Part shown: piece by piece, positions 49,972 to 59,855 of the stretch | Layout: every line of letters begins with the position of its first letter | Numbering within the stretch: position 1 is the first letter of the stretch | NCBI GenBank assembly: GCA_026391315.1 | Contig: JAPLDT010000046.1 | Span: forward strand, 1-64,000 | Source: Bacteroidia bacterium | GTDB lineage: Bacteria; Bacteroidota; Bacteroidia; Bacteroidales; Prolixibacteraceae | Direction of reading: 5' to 3' | Length of the DNA: 64,000 nt | The notes under the pieces: generated by a model | The model's input: only the letters and a program-made list of their open reading frames with translations | The model's database searches: none | What the model was told of the DNA's origin: nothing | Made by a program: the position numbers and the translations under genes

Positions 49972-50060
49972 TCAATTCATTTTACAGTTGGTTCTTAGAT
50001 GCGGTAATAAAAGCGGTTGGTTCACTTGAGGATTTATCTTGTTGGTTTAGGTATGTTGGA

Positions 50061-52031
50061 TCATTGCACTTTCGCAAAGACTACCTTCTCATTAAACTTA
50101 TCAATAATCTTGTTGAAATAGCCTTTCAAACCCAAAAAGGAGGAAGAAGCATAAACATCTTTTTTAAATTCATAATTCCCTGTAATTTTTATGGTATTGG
50201 AATCGGAGTTTTCAGCATGATATTGAATTCGAAAATCATCATTATCCATGTCCATGTTTTCAGGTATTGAAAACACCTTGTACCCTTTTGGGATATGTAT
50301 AATGGAAACATAAGATCTGGTATGCTTGTAAACCATATCTATCGGATAAGTCCTGAGTTCTTTCTTGAATGGATTTTCAGCAATGATGAAGTTGCAAAAC
50401 GGTGGAAGTAATATTTTATCTCCGACTCTATCGATTGTGTATCCACTAACAAGCTTATTTTCAAATGGCTTATCTATCTCATGTACATTTTCGACCGTTA
50501 TCGAATCTTTCAAAATCAAATTGCCAATTGACAATTCCGCTTTTAAATCCTTTGGATTTTTCAAGAATTTCTTTCTTAAATTGATCGCATCATAACCAGA
50601 TGACGATATCTGAAATTTGCAATCGACAGTATCTTTTTCAATATTAGGATTTTGGTCAATTTGGTAGGAAATATCCGAATCTACACTGCTTTTTATGTTT
50701 AACCAGGTATATTTCCCCTTTTCATTCTTTACAATGAGTCCTTTGTCGTTCAAACATTCTGATGGAATTTGCCGAAAGCTGCTCAATGGCTCAGTAGCAT
50801 CAAGAAGTACATTGCTATCATTAATTTTCGCTGTTACAATGACGTCATTAAAAAATTGCTGAAAAGGATAATCAACCTTAATCTTTCCGTTATCTCTGGT
50901 GCTAATCAGTACCGGATAAGCTTCAATTCCAGCGGTATTTAGTAATGCAACATATAACAGGTTAATGGCTGCTGAATTCCCGGTTTGGGTTTTGAGAAAA
51001 TTCTTTGCACTTTTAGTTGATCGCTTACTATGGTTTCCATCCCAATTGTAATTTGATTTTAAATACTTGTCAATATAGGCGGCCTTTTCAAGGCTCGTTT
51101 TTGTCGCCAGTTTCATTGTATCAATGATCTCTTCCGATTTTTTCTTGCATGCCTGCAAATACTTTCCAAACGCTTCATCATCCAGCATATCTTCAATTAA
51201 CTTGGGCCATGTTGTCATGATTTGATCATCTCCACCATTGGGAGAATGAAAGGCTGCGAGCTGAAAATCAAGTTTTAAAATATAATCCTCAGTAGAAGTA
51301 ATAAATGATTCATCTCTGAAAGCCGGAACATCTTTCATAATAAACTCATAAATCATATTATTGAATTTTATTGATCCAAAACTCTGCTCGTTGCCTTTCT
51401 CTTCGTAATGATTAAAGCTATCCATCTTTGAAGCACCTTGAAGTATATAAGTGTACTCATAAAATGGAATCATCTTTGTAACATATTCACTGTAGATTAC
51501 TGGAATTTTATTCTGGAATTCCCAACTTCTAAAATTGAAAAAATAGGGGGATATTATTTTGTACTTTACCTCAATGATTGAGCCATCTTTCACATCAGGC
51601 ATTGCAAATTTTCTGACCATCCAATTCTCACTGACCTTCTCATTAAATGTATTTTTTTCATTTAACGGAGTGGCCCTTATTAAACCGTTTTCATAATTGT
51701 AGGTATTCCCTTCCAATTCTATGACTTTTTCATCCTTATTATCTTTTTTGTAATAAGGGATTTCTATTTGGGCATATTTATGTCCGGCCTTATTGAATAT
51801 CTTAATTTTCGTTTTTCTTTCAAATACAACCTGATATCCATTGTCATATAACATAAAATAAGATGACCCAATGTCGTATAAGACAACAGCCTCAGCTGAA
51901 GGATCCTTGTCATATCGTTGCATCTTAAATTCCTCGCCTGTATATTTTCCAAATTCACGAACAATATTTTGTGCTGAAAGTGGCAAGCAAAGTGCTGTGA
52001 AAAGGTAAATTGTGATAAGATTCTTTTCCAT
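50061..52031 (-). CDS. DUF3857 protein with degenerate transglutaminase domain (copy 4)
   Basis: Exported protein, 656 aa (signal to about residue 21, LCLPLSAQ). A DUF3857 beta domain (about 45-240) precedes a transglutaminase-like domain. Where active homologues have GDC, this one has GNS (Ser353, in TGNSAAINLLYVALLNTAG), and the catalytic His is replaced (FNDVIVTA against NHVILC), so it should not be catalytically active. A C-terminal beta domain follows. It is 7 bases downstream of the active copy encoded at 52039-53901, suggesting that the two work as a pair, with the inactive one perhaps binding substrate. Confidence 0.85.
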   Translation of the reverse strand: MEKNLITIYLFTALCLPLSAQNIVREFGKYTGEEFKMQRYDKDPSAEAVVLYDIGSSYFMLYDNGYQVVFERKTKIKIFNKAGHKYAQIEIPYYKKDNKDEKVIELEGNTYNYENGLIRATPLNEKNTFNEKVSENWMVRKFAMPDVKDGSIIEVKYKIISPYFFNFRSWEFQNKIPVIYSEYVTKMIPFYEYTYILQGASKMDSFNHYEEKGNEQSFGSIKFNNMIYEFIMKDVPAFRDESFITSTEDYILKLDFQLAAFHSPNGGDDQIMTTWPKLIEDMLDDEAFGKYLQACKKKSEEIIDTMKLATKTSLEKAAYIDKYLKSNYNWDGNHSKRSTKSAKNFLKTQTGNSAAINLLYVALLNTAGIEAYPVLISTRDNGKIKVDYPFQQFFNDVIVTAKINDSNVLLDATEPLSSFRQIPSECLNDKGLIVKNEKGKYTWLNIKSSVDSDISYQIDQNPNIEKDTVDCKFQISSSGYDAINLRKKFLKNPKDLKAELSIGNLILKDSITVENVHEIDKPFENKLVSGYTIDRVGDKILLPPFCNFIIAENPFKKELRTYPIDMVYKHTRSYVSIIHIPKGYKVFSIPENMDMDNDDFRIQYHAENSDSNTIKITGNYEFKKDVYASSSFLGLKGYFNKIIDKFNEKVVFAKVQ

Positions 52032-52038
52032 TTTGGTA

Positions 52039-53901
52039 TTAATTACTTTTTTTAAGTATGACTAGATTCTTTTCTATTTCCTTGATCGATTTGTAGAAAT
52101 CATAAAACATCTTGTACTGTTCGATTTTGTACTCATTCGCATATAGCTCAAATTTCTTAGAGACATGGATCGCGGTGGTATCGTATGAAAAATGGACCTC
52201 ATAGTTCCCAAACGGGGAAGAAATAACTTGATCTTTGGGGACCACCTTTACTTCCAGTCCTTTTGGAATGGTATAGGTAACATTGTCAATATTAAAAACG
52301 GGATGTGAAAAAACCAGATGCAGTTTCCTTTCGTTGGGAGGCGCGAATACTCCCGTTCTAACAGGGAATGAATTGAAATAGAATTCATCACCTAACTGTT
52401 TCACCATTTTGATCAAATTTATTCTTGACACCAATTCAATCTTGGCCGAATCGCGATCTGCTCTATTCAATTTCCAATCTAAAACTTCATAATTGCTGAA
52501 TGGCATGTATTCTTTAACAAGATTATCCTGATCCTCTTTGCTATAACTTGAGTTTAATTCATTGAACAATTCATAGTAATATCCCTTGAAACTAAAAAGC
52601 ACGTTCGCTTCTCCATTTCCCTGGTTATTAAGGGAAACATTTATATTTCTGACCAATTCAACATCCTTTTTCTTGAAAGTAGGCATTGAAATAAGCTTGC
52701 TGTCATTTTCATCTATCAACAATGCATGTCGGTTTTGGATGGTAGACCCTACATAATCAAAGGCTTCTGAATTTTCGGTATTTTCAATCCAAATTGTATC
52801 ACGATTGACAGGAACCGCAAGTAAAACATGATTGAACTGCGGACATGGCAAATCAGCAATAATCTTATTAGGGTAAAAGCCTCTGTTGATCAAAACATAG
52901 TTACTATTTATGCCAGCTAATTCTAACAAGGCCTTCATATAATTTGTAAGGGCTTTGCAATCCCCATATTTGTTTTGGGCAACATATGATGCCGGATAGG
53001 CCTTAAAACCACCGACACCTATAGTAACATTTATATACCGTGTATGATCTTGAACATAATGATACAAAACCTTTATGATCTCTCTCTTATCCGTGATTCC
53101 TTTTATCAGTTGAGAAATAATTTCCTTTTCAGGGACCGGCAAATCGTTCAACCCCTTGTTCAAATTAAAAAACCAATTACCATATGTTTTCCAGTCCGCA
53201 GTGCTGCCGGTAATACCGTAAAAGAATTTTTCCGGCACAACAATCAACCTTGGCTTAAAGTCTTCGAAGGGTGGTCCATTCGCTTCATTGTGATCCATGT
53301 TTTGATATTTTGCTATAAAGACCTTAGATATTTGATCATCAATCGTATCTGATTTTATCAAATTGACATCGCGTAAAAATACATTATACCGATATTCTTT
53401 GGGAAATTTTACTCTTAGCTTCGCTTCTCTGGTTGGAATTTTGGCGAATAGAGCCGGGGACCAATCAGCAACAGCGATAAATTGATTCATCGTAGTTTTA
53501 AAAGTATAGCAAACCTTGTATGGATAGTCATTGTGTTTTAATTCAAATGTTTTTATGAAATTGTCTTCGTACAAGAACATATTAGAAAATTCACTTCGAT
53601 CAGTAATTTCGTTCCTTTTTAAAATCCTAATTCTTTTCCCGCTTTTGTCCTCAATCCATCCTTCAATATCTGACAATTTTTCATTTTTAGAATAAGGAAT
53701 AGAGATTTTGGTGTAATCTTCGCCCGCTCGATTCACTATTTTTAGCTCGATAGAATCGATTATGCACAATTTATTTTTAAGTACTTCATAATTCGATATG
53801 TATTTGGTCACTTCGCAATTCTGCGCTAACAGGTTCATTGGAAAATAACTTATGACACACAGAATGATAGAAGACAGAATTCTTATTCTATTCATATACA
53901 A
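52039..53901 (-). CDS. DUF3857 transglutaminase-family protein (copy 3, active motif)
   Basis: Exported protein, 620 aa, with a hydrophobic N-terminus (ILSSIILCVISYFPMNLLAQ). DUF3857 (about 45-225) precedes a transglutaminase-like core with Cys315 (KYGDCKALTNYMKALLELAG), the His in FNHVLLAVPV and the acidic residue in TIWIENTE, giving an intact Cys-His-acid set. Probably a periplasmic protease or peptide-crosslinking enzyme; the substrate is unknown. An ATG at 53895 is an alternative start. The gene is visibly AT-richer than the upstream pair, as is its downstream partner. Confidence 0.88.
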   Translation of the reverse strand: MYMNRIRILSSIILCVISYFPMNLLAQNCEVTKYISNYEVLKNKLCIIDSIELKIVNRAGEDYTKISIPYSKNEKLSDIEGWIEDKSGKRIRILKRNEITDRSEFSNMFLYEDNFIKTFELKHNDYPYKVCYTFKTTMNQFIAVADWSPALFAKIPTREAKLRVKFPKEYRYNVFLRDVNLIKSDTIDDQISKVFIAKYQNMDHNEANGPPFEDFKPRLIVVPEKFFYGITGSTADWKTYGNWFFNLNKGLNDLPVPEKEIISQLIKGITDKREIIKVLYHYVQDHTRYINVTIGVGGFKAYPASYVAQNKYGDCKALTNYMKALLELAGINSNYVLINRGFYPNKIIADLPCPQFNHVLLAVPVNRDTIWIENTENSEAFDYVGSTIQNRHALLIDENDSKLISMPTFKKKDVELVRNINVSLNNQGNGEANVLFSFKGYYYELFNELNSSYSKEDQDNLVKEYMPFSNYEVLDWKLNRADRDSAKIELVSRINLIKMVKQLGDEFYFNSFPVRTGVFAPPNERKLHLVFSHPVFNIDNVTYTIPKGLEVKVVPKDQVISSPFGNYEVHFSYDTTAIHVSKKFELYANEYKIEQYKMFYDFYKSIKEIEKNLVILKKSN

Positions 53902-53943
53902 TCTTGGAGATAAATATTTTACGTATATTGGTTTTATTGATCA

Positions 53944-55872
53944 TTATTGGGATTCCTCTTTAATTACCAGCTTCACCTTATCTGCACCAACAACCGCTGT
54001 ATAAAAATCGACCAGTGCAGCATAATCCTCTTTGGGCCAGGTGCCGCGGTTCATTTTAAATCTTCGGGTATACAGAACCTGATCATTATTGACAGTCAGG
54101 GTACTGCAATATTCTCCAAATGCTGTTTTTAGGTTTTTGCCGCGAGGAAAGGATTCCGGTTTGTATCCCTTTGGAAGATAAAATGTAACAGAATCGGTAT
54201 CCAGAAACGCGAACTCCCTGTAGACAGGCATTTTGCGGTTATCCAGGTGAGAAGGAATGGACTTAATCTGGTTGAAAATGTTCACCGGGACAAAAATGCG
54301 GGTTCCACTACGGGCGGCATAAGTTTGTGAAGTGAGGGCAATGGATTCGGTTGCTTCCGGAATTCTTTCTTTGTTGTCCTGGTAAGTAAAATCAGATATC
54401 TTCATCCCTGCCACGGCAAGATTCTCGTACAAAGCTTTTTCCTGTTCCTTCTTGCTTTCGGTTAAGACTTTTGAAATGTTATCATATTGATATCCGGAAT
54501 ATTCTGTCTTAACTTTGGCCTCCATTCTGCCGTCTGTTGAGAGGCTCACTACTGCCTTTCTGTGTTGGCTACTCTGTTCGGCAGACAGTAAAGGGATCGC
54601 TACGATCCGACTTCCCCTGGAATCAATAACCAGCCCCTTCCTTCCTGCCGTGAATTTGCTCATGTAACCGCAGGGGGTTGTCTGACTGGTACATTCCAGC
54701 CAGATGGTATCCTTTTTGAGTGGGACGCAAAGAATGACATGGTTGCACTGATTGGCAGTCGGAAAGTCTGTCATTGTGATTCCCTGACTGGTAGCTGCTC
54801 CCACGATGGTGTAATCGGCTTTAACTCCTACCGTTTTCAAAATTGCCTTCATGTAATTGGAGAGCGCTTTGCAATCTCCATAGCCCAATTGGTCGACCGT
54901 TTCGGCTGGGAAAGGCTGAAAACCACCGATGCCAAGTTGAATACCAACATAATGGGTGCGCTTTTGCATATACTCATAGAGGGTACGAACGATTTTTGCC
55001 GTGTCCTTCATCCCTTTGACCAGCTCTATTATCTCGTTCTGTCTGACCGGAGGAAGCTGATCGCGATTTTGCAGAAGCTGGCCGATCCACTGCCCGAAAT
55101 CGTGCCACGAATTCATTGACCCTGAAGTACCGCAGTATTCAAAGCTAACCGGTGCTGTGATGACACCTGGCATCTCCTGAGATAACTTAGGAGAAAATGG
55201 TTCATCTCTCAAGGCTTGTAACGAATCAATTTTCCATTCCAGGGTGCGGATTCCCTTTTCAGTTTTTTCACTCCGGCAACTGCCTGGAAGGTTTCTTTCG
55301 CGGTAGCGAACTTCCATTTTCTCCGGATAGCTGATGATAAAACTTGATTTTTCCACAGAGATGTGATAGTCCCTCAAAGGGTACCAGTTTGGGTATCCTA
55401 ACAATCCATCGTAGGTTATCTCGTATGAATACTCAACGGTATAGGGATAGGTATTGCTATCTATTTTGGCAATTTTCATCCTCAGGTCATCGTAAATTGC
55501 CCCTTCCGAAGTGTAGTTGACATCCTGAATGGCACCGGATTTTAACTTCTCGTTATAAATTCCGGCCGCATCATAATTCTTCCCAGATATAGAGGTTATT
55601 TTTGATGATTGGTCGTACGGTAGAACCAGTTCTGCCAGGTCATCCCCCCGCTTTTCAAGAACTGTAATGACAAGATGTACATATTCCACAGCCTTTCCAT
55701 TGTCGTGCAGTACAAATTCCTGACGAAAATCACGACAAACTGCCCAGGCATCTTTTCTCATGGCAGAATCGATCAAAGCTACAGGGTAGAAAGGTTTAGG
55801 CTTATCCTTCCCCGGAAGGGTGGAGAAAATTGCCAATATTAAAGCAACGCTCCAGAGTAATTTGATGAACAT
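53944..55872 (-). CDS. DUF3857 transglutaminase-family protein (copy 2, active motif)
   Basis: Exported protein, 642 aa (signal WSVALILAIFSTLPG). DUF3857 domain (about 45-240), then a transglutaminase-like domain with Cys334 (GYGDCKALSNYMKAILKTVG), His in CNHVILCVPL and the acidic residue in TIWLECTSQ. A C-terminal beta domain (DUF3858-like) contains VTFYLPKGYKPESFPRGKNL. It starts 1 base after the inactive copy 1 ends, so the two are tightly coupled. Same general role as copy 3, but in a more GC-balanced stretch. Confidence 0.9.
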   Translation of the reverse strand: MFIKLLWSVALILAIFSTLPGKDKPKPFYPVALIDSAMRKDAWAVCRDFRQEFVLHDNGKAVEYVHLVITVLEKRGDDLAELVLPYDQSSKITSISGKNYDAAGIYNEKLKSGAIQDVNYTSEGAIYDDLRMKIAKIDSNTYPYTVEYSYEITYDGLLGYPNWYPLRDYHISVEKSSFIISYPEKMEVRYRERNLPGSCRSEKTEKGIRTLEWKIDSLQALRDEPFSPKLSQEMPGVITAPVSFEYCGTSGSMNSWHDFGQWIGQLLQNRDQLPPVRQNEIIELVKGMKDTAKIVRTLYEYMQKRTHYVGIQLGIGGFQPFPAETVDQLGYGDCKALSNYMKAILKTVGVKADYTIVGAATSQGITMTDFPTANQCNHVILCVPLKKDTIWLECTSQTTPCGYMSKFTAGRKGLVIDSRGSRIVAIPLLSAEQSSQHRKAVVSLSTDGRMEAKVKTEYSGYQYDNISKVLTESKKEQEKALYENLAVAGMKISDFTYQDNKERIPEATESIALTSQTYAARSGTRIFVPVNIFNQIKSIPSHLDNRKMPVYREFAFLDTDSVTFYLPKGYKPESFPRGKNLKTAFGEYCSTLTVNNDQVLYTRRFKMNRGTWPKEDYAALVDFYTAVVGADKVKLVIKEESQ

Positions 55873-55873
55873 A

Positions 55874-57925
55874 TCAGGTAGTCTTCTTCTTTAATACAAC
55901 TTGTTCTGCCTGCTTATTAATGACCAGATCAAAGAAATTTTTAAGTGCTTGGTATTCATCAGGAAGGAACAATGTCTTATTGATTGAGAAAACCATTGTC
56001 AGATTAATTTTTTGATCCATCTGCGAAATCTGATACATGAACTGACCAGCTCTTCCAGGCAACGATATCGAAATTTCCTTTGGCAATTCTTCGGCCATAT
56101 AACCTTGCGGTATGTCGAATTGCATGTTGTAGTATTGAGTTACCAGAGTCCCAAAATCAACAGGATAAATACGGGTGGGTGAAGAGAATGGGTTGGTTTT
56201 TTGTCTTTCAATTACTACAGGGTCAAGGTAAATGACTCCAGCATTGCTATCCTGTTTTTCCTTCAGGGAAAATCTGTACTCTGAGACAATAGGTTGGCTA
56301 AGACTATCCAAATTTGTATAATTAAAGGAGACATAATCCAGTTCGGGGGAACTGTTTTTCAACTTCTCGAAATACTCCTTCTGCCCTCCTGATGTTTTTA
56401 CAGACTTCCTGAAAGTATGTGCACTCAGACCCGTATCCTTTTTTTTGAAAAGACCGGTCATTTTGCCATCCTTGTAATCCAGTACAACAGAACTGCTTTC
56501 CATAGATTTGGGATTGGTAAGTTGAACAGATTCCGAAGATCCTTCCTGGATCAGGTACCCTTCTCCATTCAGGCAACGGAATGGGATAATTCCAGCCTGG
56601 AGATTGGGTTCAGTGGCATCAAGAAAAATCTGTTTCCCATCCAGAGTTGCCCTTGCTACCACATAGTTACAGTCTGACAGGGTTGGATGCACCAATCCAA
56701 TAATACCGTTTTCGCGTGTACTTAACAAAACCGGACTTGCATCGATACCGGCTTTTTTCAACATGGCAATCAGAAGCAGATTGATGTCAGCAGAGTTACC
56801 AGTTTTATCGGCGTACGCCTTTTTAAGACTTTTGTCCGTGAAAAAGGACTTGAATCCATCCCATTTCATGCTTCGCTGCACAAAGCTGTAGATGATGTTC
56901 AATTTAGTCTCATTGCTTGATATCCCCTTTGTCATCTTTTCGACGTCATCCGACAAAAAACCGGTAGACTTCAGTTGCTGGCCAAAGCTATCATCATCAG
57001 CCAATTGTTTGGCTATGTCGTTCCAAGAAGTGGTATAGTTATGCATACTTCCTCCGATCTTGGAAAAATTGGTATTGTTCAATTCACTCTTTAATTGGGA
57101 GGTATAATTGTCCAGGGAGGTAAGGTAAGGCTCCTCCTTAATTGCAGGAATGTCTGAAGCCGCACATTCAATAATCTGATTCAAATAAGTAATGGTTCGC
57201 GCAACTGCCTGAGTTGAAGGAACGCGAAATCCGGCAGTATTATTAGAAGTATTGTCAACTCTTTCGGTATAGGAGATATTTTCGGTCGATTGACTCCTCT
57301 TATTGTATAATAAACTGTGGTAACCCAAGGATGAATGGTTATAAGTGAAATACTCCGGATAAACCACCCTATATTGACTCCATTTGACAGGAATCTTATA
57401 CTGGAATTTCCAGGTGCGCAAATTCCAGGTCATTTCGGTCGCAATGGTGTATTGCAGGTCGATGATGGAACCGACTTTTACTGCCGGCATCGAAAATTTT
57501 ACCGATTCCCGGTATTTGTTCTCACGTTCCCGAAAAACAGCATTTTTTTTCAGATCTGTTTTGACAATTTTCCCGTTTTCCAAATTAATGGTGGTTCCTT
57601 TCACATGGGTTAAATCCTCTTTGTTGAGGTTGTGTGAATAAAGAGAAAATTGAAAATTTCCCCATTCTACACCATTCTGCCGGAGTATTTTGATCCTTAC
57701 GAACCGTTCGAAGGTGAGCATGAATCCCCTTTCAAGGTCATACTTAACATAAGAAGAACCGTCGTCATACAAAATCACCGCATCTGCAGTTGAGTCGGTT
57801 GGATAGGTTTTCATGGATAGCTCCTCGTCGGAGGGCTTTTCGAATTTGATTTTAGGTGCTTCCTGCGCACTAATCCTGATTAAGAAACACAAGGACAACA
57901 CCAATGAAACAGTTAGGGATTTCAT
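55874..57925 (-). CDS. DUF3857 protein with degenerate transglutaminase domain (copy 1)
   Basis: Exported protein, 683 aa (signal SLVLSLCFLIRISAQ), and first gene of the five-gene minus-strand unit. DUF3857 domain (about 50-265), then a transglutaminase-like domain in which the Cys position is Ser378 (KTGNSADINLLLIAMLKKAG) and the His position is lost (SDCNYVVARA), so it is probably inactive. The acidic strand (IFLDATEP) and C-terminal beta domain remain. It resembles copy 4 much more than copies 2 and 3. I find no clear promoter box in the gap upstream, which has a TATATAGC direct repeat near 57978-57993. Confidence 0.86.
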   Translation of the reverse strand: MKSLTVSLVLSLCFLIRISAQEAPKIKFEKPSDEELSMKTYPTDSTADAVILYDDGSSYVKYDLERGFMLTFERFVRIKILRQNGVEWGNFQFSLYSHNLNKEDLTHVKGTTINLENGKIVKTDLKKNAVFRERENKYRESVKFSMPAVKVGSIIDLQYTIATEMTWNLRTWKFQYKIPVKWSQYRVVYPEYFTYNHSSLGYHSLLYNKRSQSTENISYTERVDNTSNNTAGFRVPSTQAVARTITYLNQIIECAASDIPAIKEEPYLTSLDNYTSQLKSELNNTNFSKIGGSMHNYTTSWNDIAKQLADDDSFGQQLKSTGFLSDDVEKMTKGISSNETKLNIIYSFVQRSMKWDGFKSFFTDKSLKKAYADKTGNSADINLLLIAMLKKAGIDASPVLLSTRENGIIGLVHPTLSDCNYVVARATLDGKQIFLDATEPNLQAGIIPFRCLNGEGYLIQEGSSESVQLTNPKSMESSSVVLDYKDGKMTGLFKKKDTGLSAHTFRKSVKTSGGQKEYFEKLKNSSPELDYVSFNYTNLDSLSQPIVSEYRFSLKEKQDSNAGVIYLDPVVIERQKTNPFSSPTRIYPVDFGTLVTQYYNMQFDIPQGYMAEELPKEISISLPGRAGQFMYQISQMDQKINLTMVFSINKTLFLPDEYQALKNFFDLVINKQAEQVVLKKKTT

Positions 57926-58335
57926 TTAGATTTGATTAGGTTAAAATATAATTAAGTAAAAAGCAGTCGTATTTTGCTATATAATAGCTATATAATAATA
58001 TTTAATAATTCCACATAAAATTTGTTGGAAGATCCTCCGACCAAACAGTTTGTTTTTAAGATTAAAAATCACAACCAATTCTTTAGAAATAATTTTCATT
58101 TTCACTAAACGCCATTTATCATAAGGATGAGGCACAAGATATAAAAAATATTATTCCTGATATATGCCAATTCTCATTTGTTGGCAAAAATTTTAATTAT
58201 TGTCACATCTGAAATAAAACACAAGATCCTCAATTTTCATAAAGCTTCGATAACCTTAAGAATATCAATTTCTTGAAATTACCGGGCTAGATATTCGGTC
58301 TAAAATAGAATGGTGAGAGGGTTAGTATTTCAATA

Positions 58336-58371
58336 AAAATCCCCTACAATCTCTCGACTATAAGGGATTTT
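58336..58371 (-). terminator. Hairpin terminator downstream of the tRNA 3'-end fragment
   Basis: Arms AAAATCCC and GGGATTTT flank a 20-base loop. Read on the minus strand it ends in ATTTTTATTG. It lies 14 bases past the tRNA-like fragment and would be the original tRNA terminator left at the chromosome side. The rest of the 57926-58580 gap shows nothing I can name. Confidence 0.55.
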
Positions 58372-58384
58372 AGGTCTGCAACCT

Positions 58385-58402
58385 GTACCCGGGGCGGGAA
58401 TC
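58385..58402 (-). other. Putative attachment site: tRNA 3'-end fragment
   Basis: On the minus strand GATTCCCGCCCCGGGTAC reads as the last part of a tRNA: end of the T-loop, T-stem strand CCCGC, acceptor strand CCCGGGT, discriminator A. The bases upstream on that strand do not continue as a tRNA (expected TTC, found AGG), so only the 3' end is here. This is what an element that integrates in a tRNA 3' end leaves at one junction. The integrase gene starts about 180 bases away. CCA is not encoded. Confidence 0.55.
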
Positions 58403-58580
58403 CCTAGGGTTATATCTTGTTATTTTCTATTTATGCCTAACCATTGTTTATCAGTTGATATGCTGGCTTCTTTATATGCTCTTGTAGGTTGATAATTGCT
58501 GTTGTTTACAAATTTCTTTCCCCTTTTCTTTCCCTTTGGCCAGGATGTTTTGTAACTTTACGGGTATTAAACCAGATCCT

Positions 58581-59846
58581 ATGCCAAATCTAAAGTATTA
58601 CATCGACATAAACAAGGTAGATTCAAAGGGTTATGTACCCATCAAAGCCAATATTGCCACCGACAGCAAGAACAACTGGAAAACAGTGGGGAAAGTGAAG
58701 CCCAGGTACTGGAACAAGAAGCAACAGAGAGTTAGCCCACCCCGGCCAAACGAGGATGACAATGATTATGAAAATACCAATTCGTTTCTGGATGACTACC
58801 AGTCTGATGCAAAGAAGTATTTCAGGGATTGCACACTGAACAAAATTCATATTACCCAGGAAGTCGTACAAAATCATTTCAACGGAAAGAAAATCAATTT
58901 TGTCCCGGTAATAAAGGATCTGTGGGAGGCATACGAAGAGTTTTTGAAGGCCGGAGAGCTGGAGAAGGCACCCAACACTATCCGGAACCGGAAAACGATC
59001 AAAAACTACCTCAAAACCTTTGAGTCAGATACTGGTTACAAAATGACTTTTGAAAGTATTGACCTGGTATTTTTTGACAAGCTGAAGGAAGATGTACTTG
59101 TTACAAATGAACACGGGTACAATTACCTGTCTGCCATTACTGACAAGTTCAAAGCATTTATGACCTGGAGCCTGAAAAGGAAATACCACAGCAACACAAC
59201 ATACAAAGATTTCTCAGCGCCTGAAAAGGAAGGGAGTATTATTCATCTGACTTTTGAGGAGCTGCAGCAGCTGCTAAATCATGCTTTTGAAAATAAGAAA
59301 TACCAAAAGGCCCGGGATTTTTATTGCTTTGGCTGTTTTACTGGTTTGCGCTATTGTGACCTGGAGAAGTTAACGAAAGACAATATCATTGATGGAATGA
59401 TCAAAACCACTACCCAGAAAACGAACAGGGAGGTAATTATTCCTCTTTTCCCGGGCGTACAATCCATTATCGAACGCTATCCGGATCCTCACAAGCTTCT
59501 GCCAAAATTCTCCAATCAAAAGCTCAACGATTACATCAAAGAATGTTGCAAATTGGCAAAAATAAATACCCCCACAGAGTCAAGATCCTTTGAAAAGAAT
59601 CTCACCATAATAGAGTTTAAACCAAAACATGAACTTATTGGGACCCACACGGCCCGGAAAACATTTATCTGTTTGGCTTATGATCGTGGCCTAGATATTG
59701 AGATGATCAAATCCATTACCGGGATCACCAGGGAGAAGACGCTGAGAAGATACCTGCAGATCTCGAACGATGCCAAAAAAGAGAAATTGATGAAAGCCTT
59801 TGAAGGGCTAAATGATCAGGTCGACATGATGGATCAGTTAAAATAG
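58581..59846 (+). CDS. int: Tyrosine recombinase / integrase
   Basis: Site-specific recombinase, 421 aa from ATG 58581 (MPNLKYYIDINK), the position of the usual Bacteroidota Arm-DNA-binding beta sheet. Earlier in-frame starts at 58545 (ATG) and 58536 (TTG) give a non-conserved extension. A phage-integrase SAM-like core-binding domain (about 110-210) precedes the catalytic domain with Arg257 (FTGLRYCDLEKL), His356 and Arg359 (GTHTARKTF) and nucleophile Tyr391 (LRRYLQIS). It should catalyse insertion at and excision from the att site just upstream. Confidence 0.93.
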   Translation: MPNLKYYIDINKVDSKGYVPIKANIATDSKNNWKTVGKVKPRYWNKKQQRVSPPRPNEDDNDYENTNSFLDDYQSDAKKYFRDCTLNKIHITQEVVQNHFNGKKINFVPVIKDLWEAYEEFLKAGELEKAPNTIRNRKTIKNYLKTFESDTGYKMTFESIDLVFFDKLKEDVLVTNEHGYNYLSAITDKFKAFMTWSLKRKYHSNTTYKDFSAPEKEGSIIHLTFEELQQLLNHAFENKKYQKARDFYCFGCFTGLRYCDLEKLTKDNIIDGMIKTTTQKTNREVIIPLFPGVQSIIERYPDPHKLLPKFSNQKLNDYIKECCKLAKINTPTESRSFEKNLTIIEFKPKHELIGTHTARKTFICLAYDRGLDIEMIKSITGITREKTLRRYLQISNDAKKEKLMKAFEGLNDQVDMMDQLK

Positions 59847-59855
59847 GGGTGATAA

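Noticed and set aside
58385-58470. Complete tRNA gene on the minus strand
   Set aside because: Only the last 18 bases match a tRNA; no anticodon or D arm can be folded from the bases on the 5' side.
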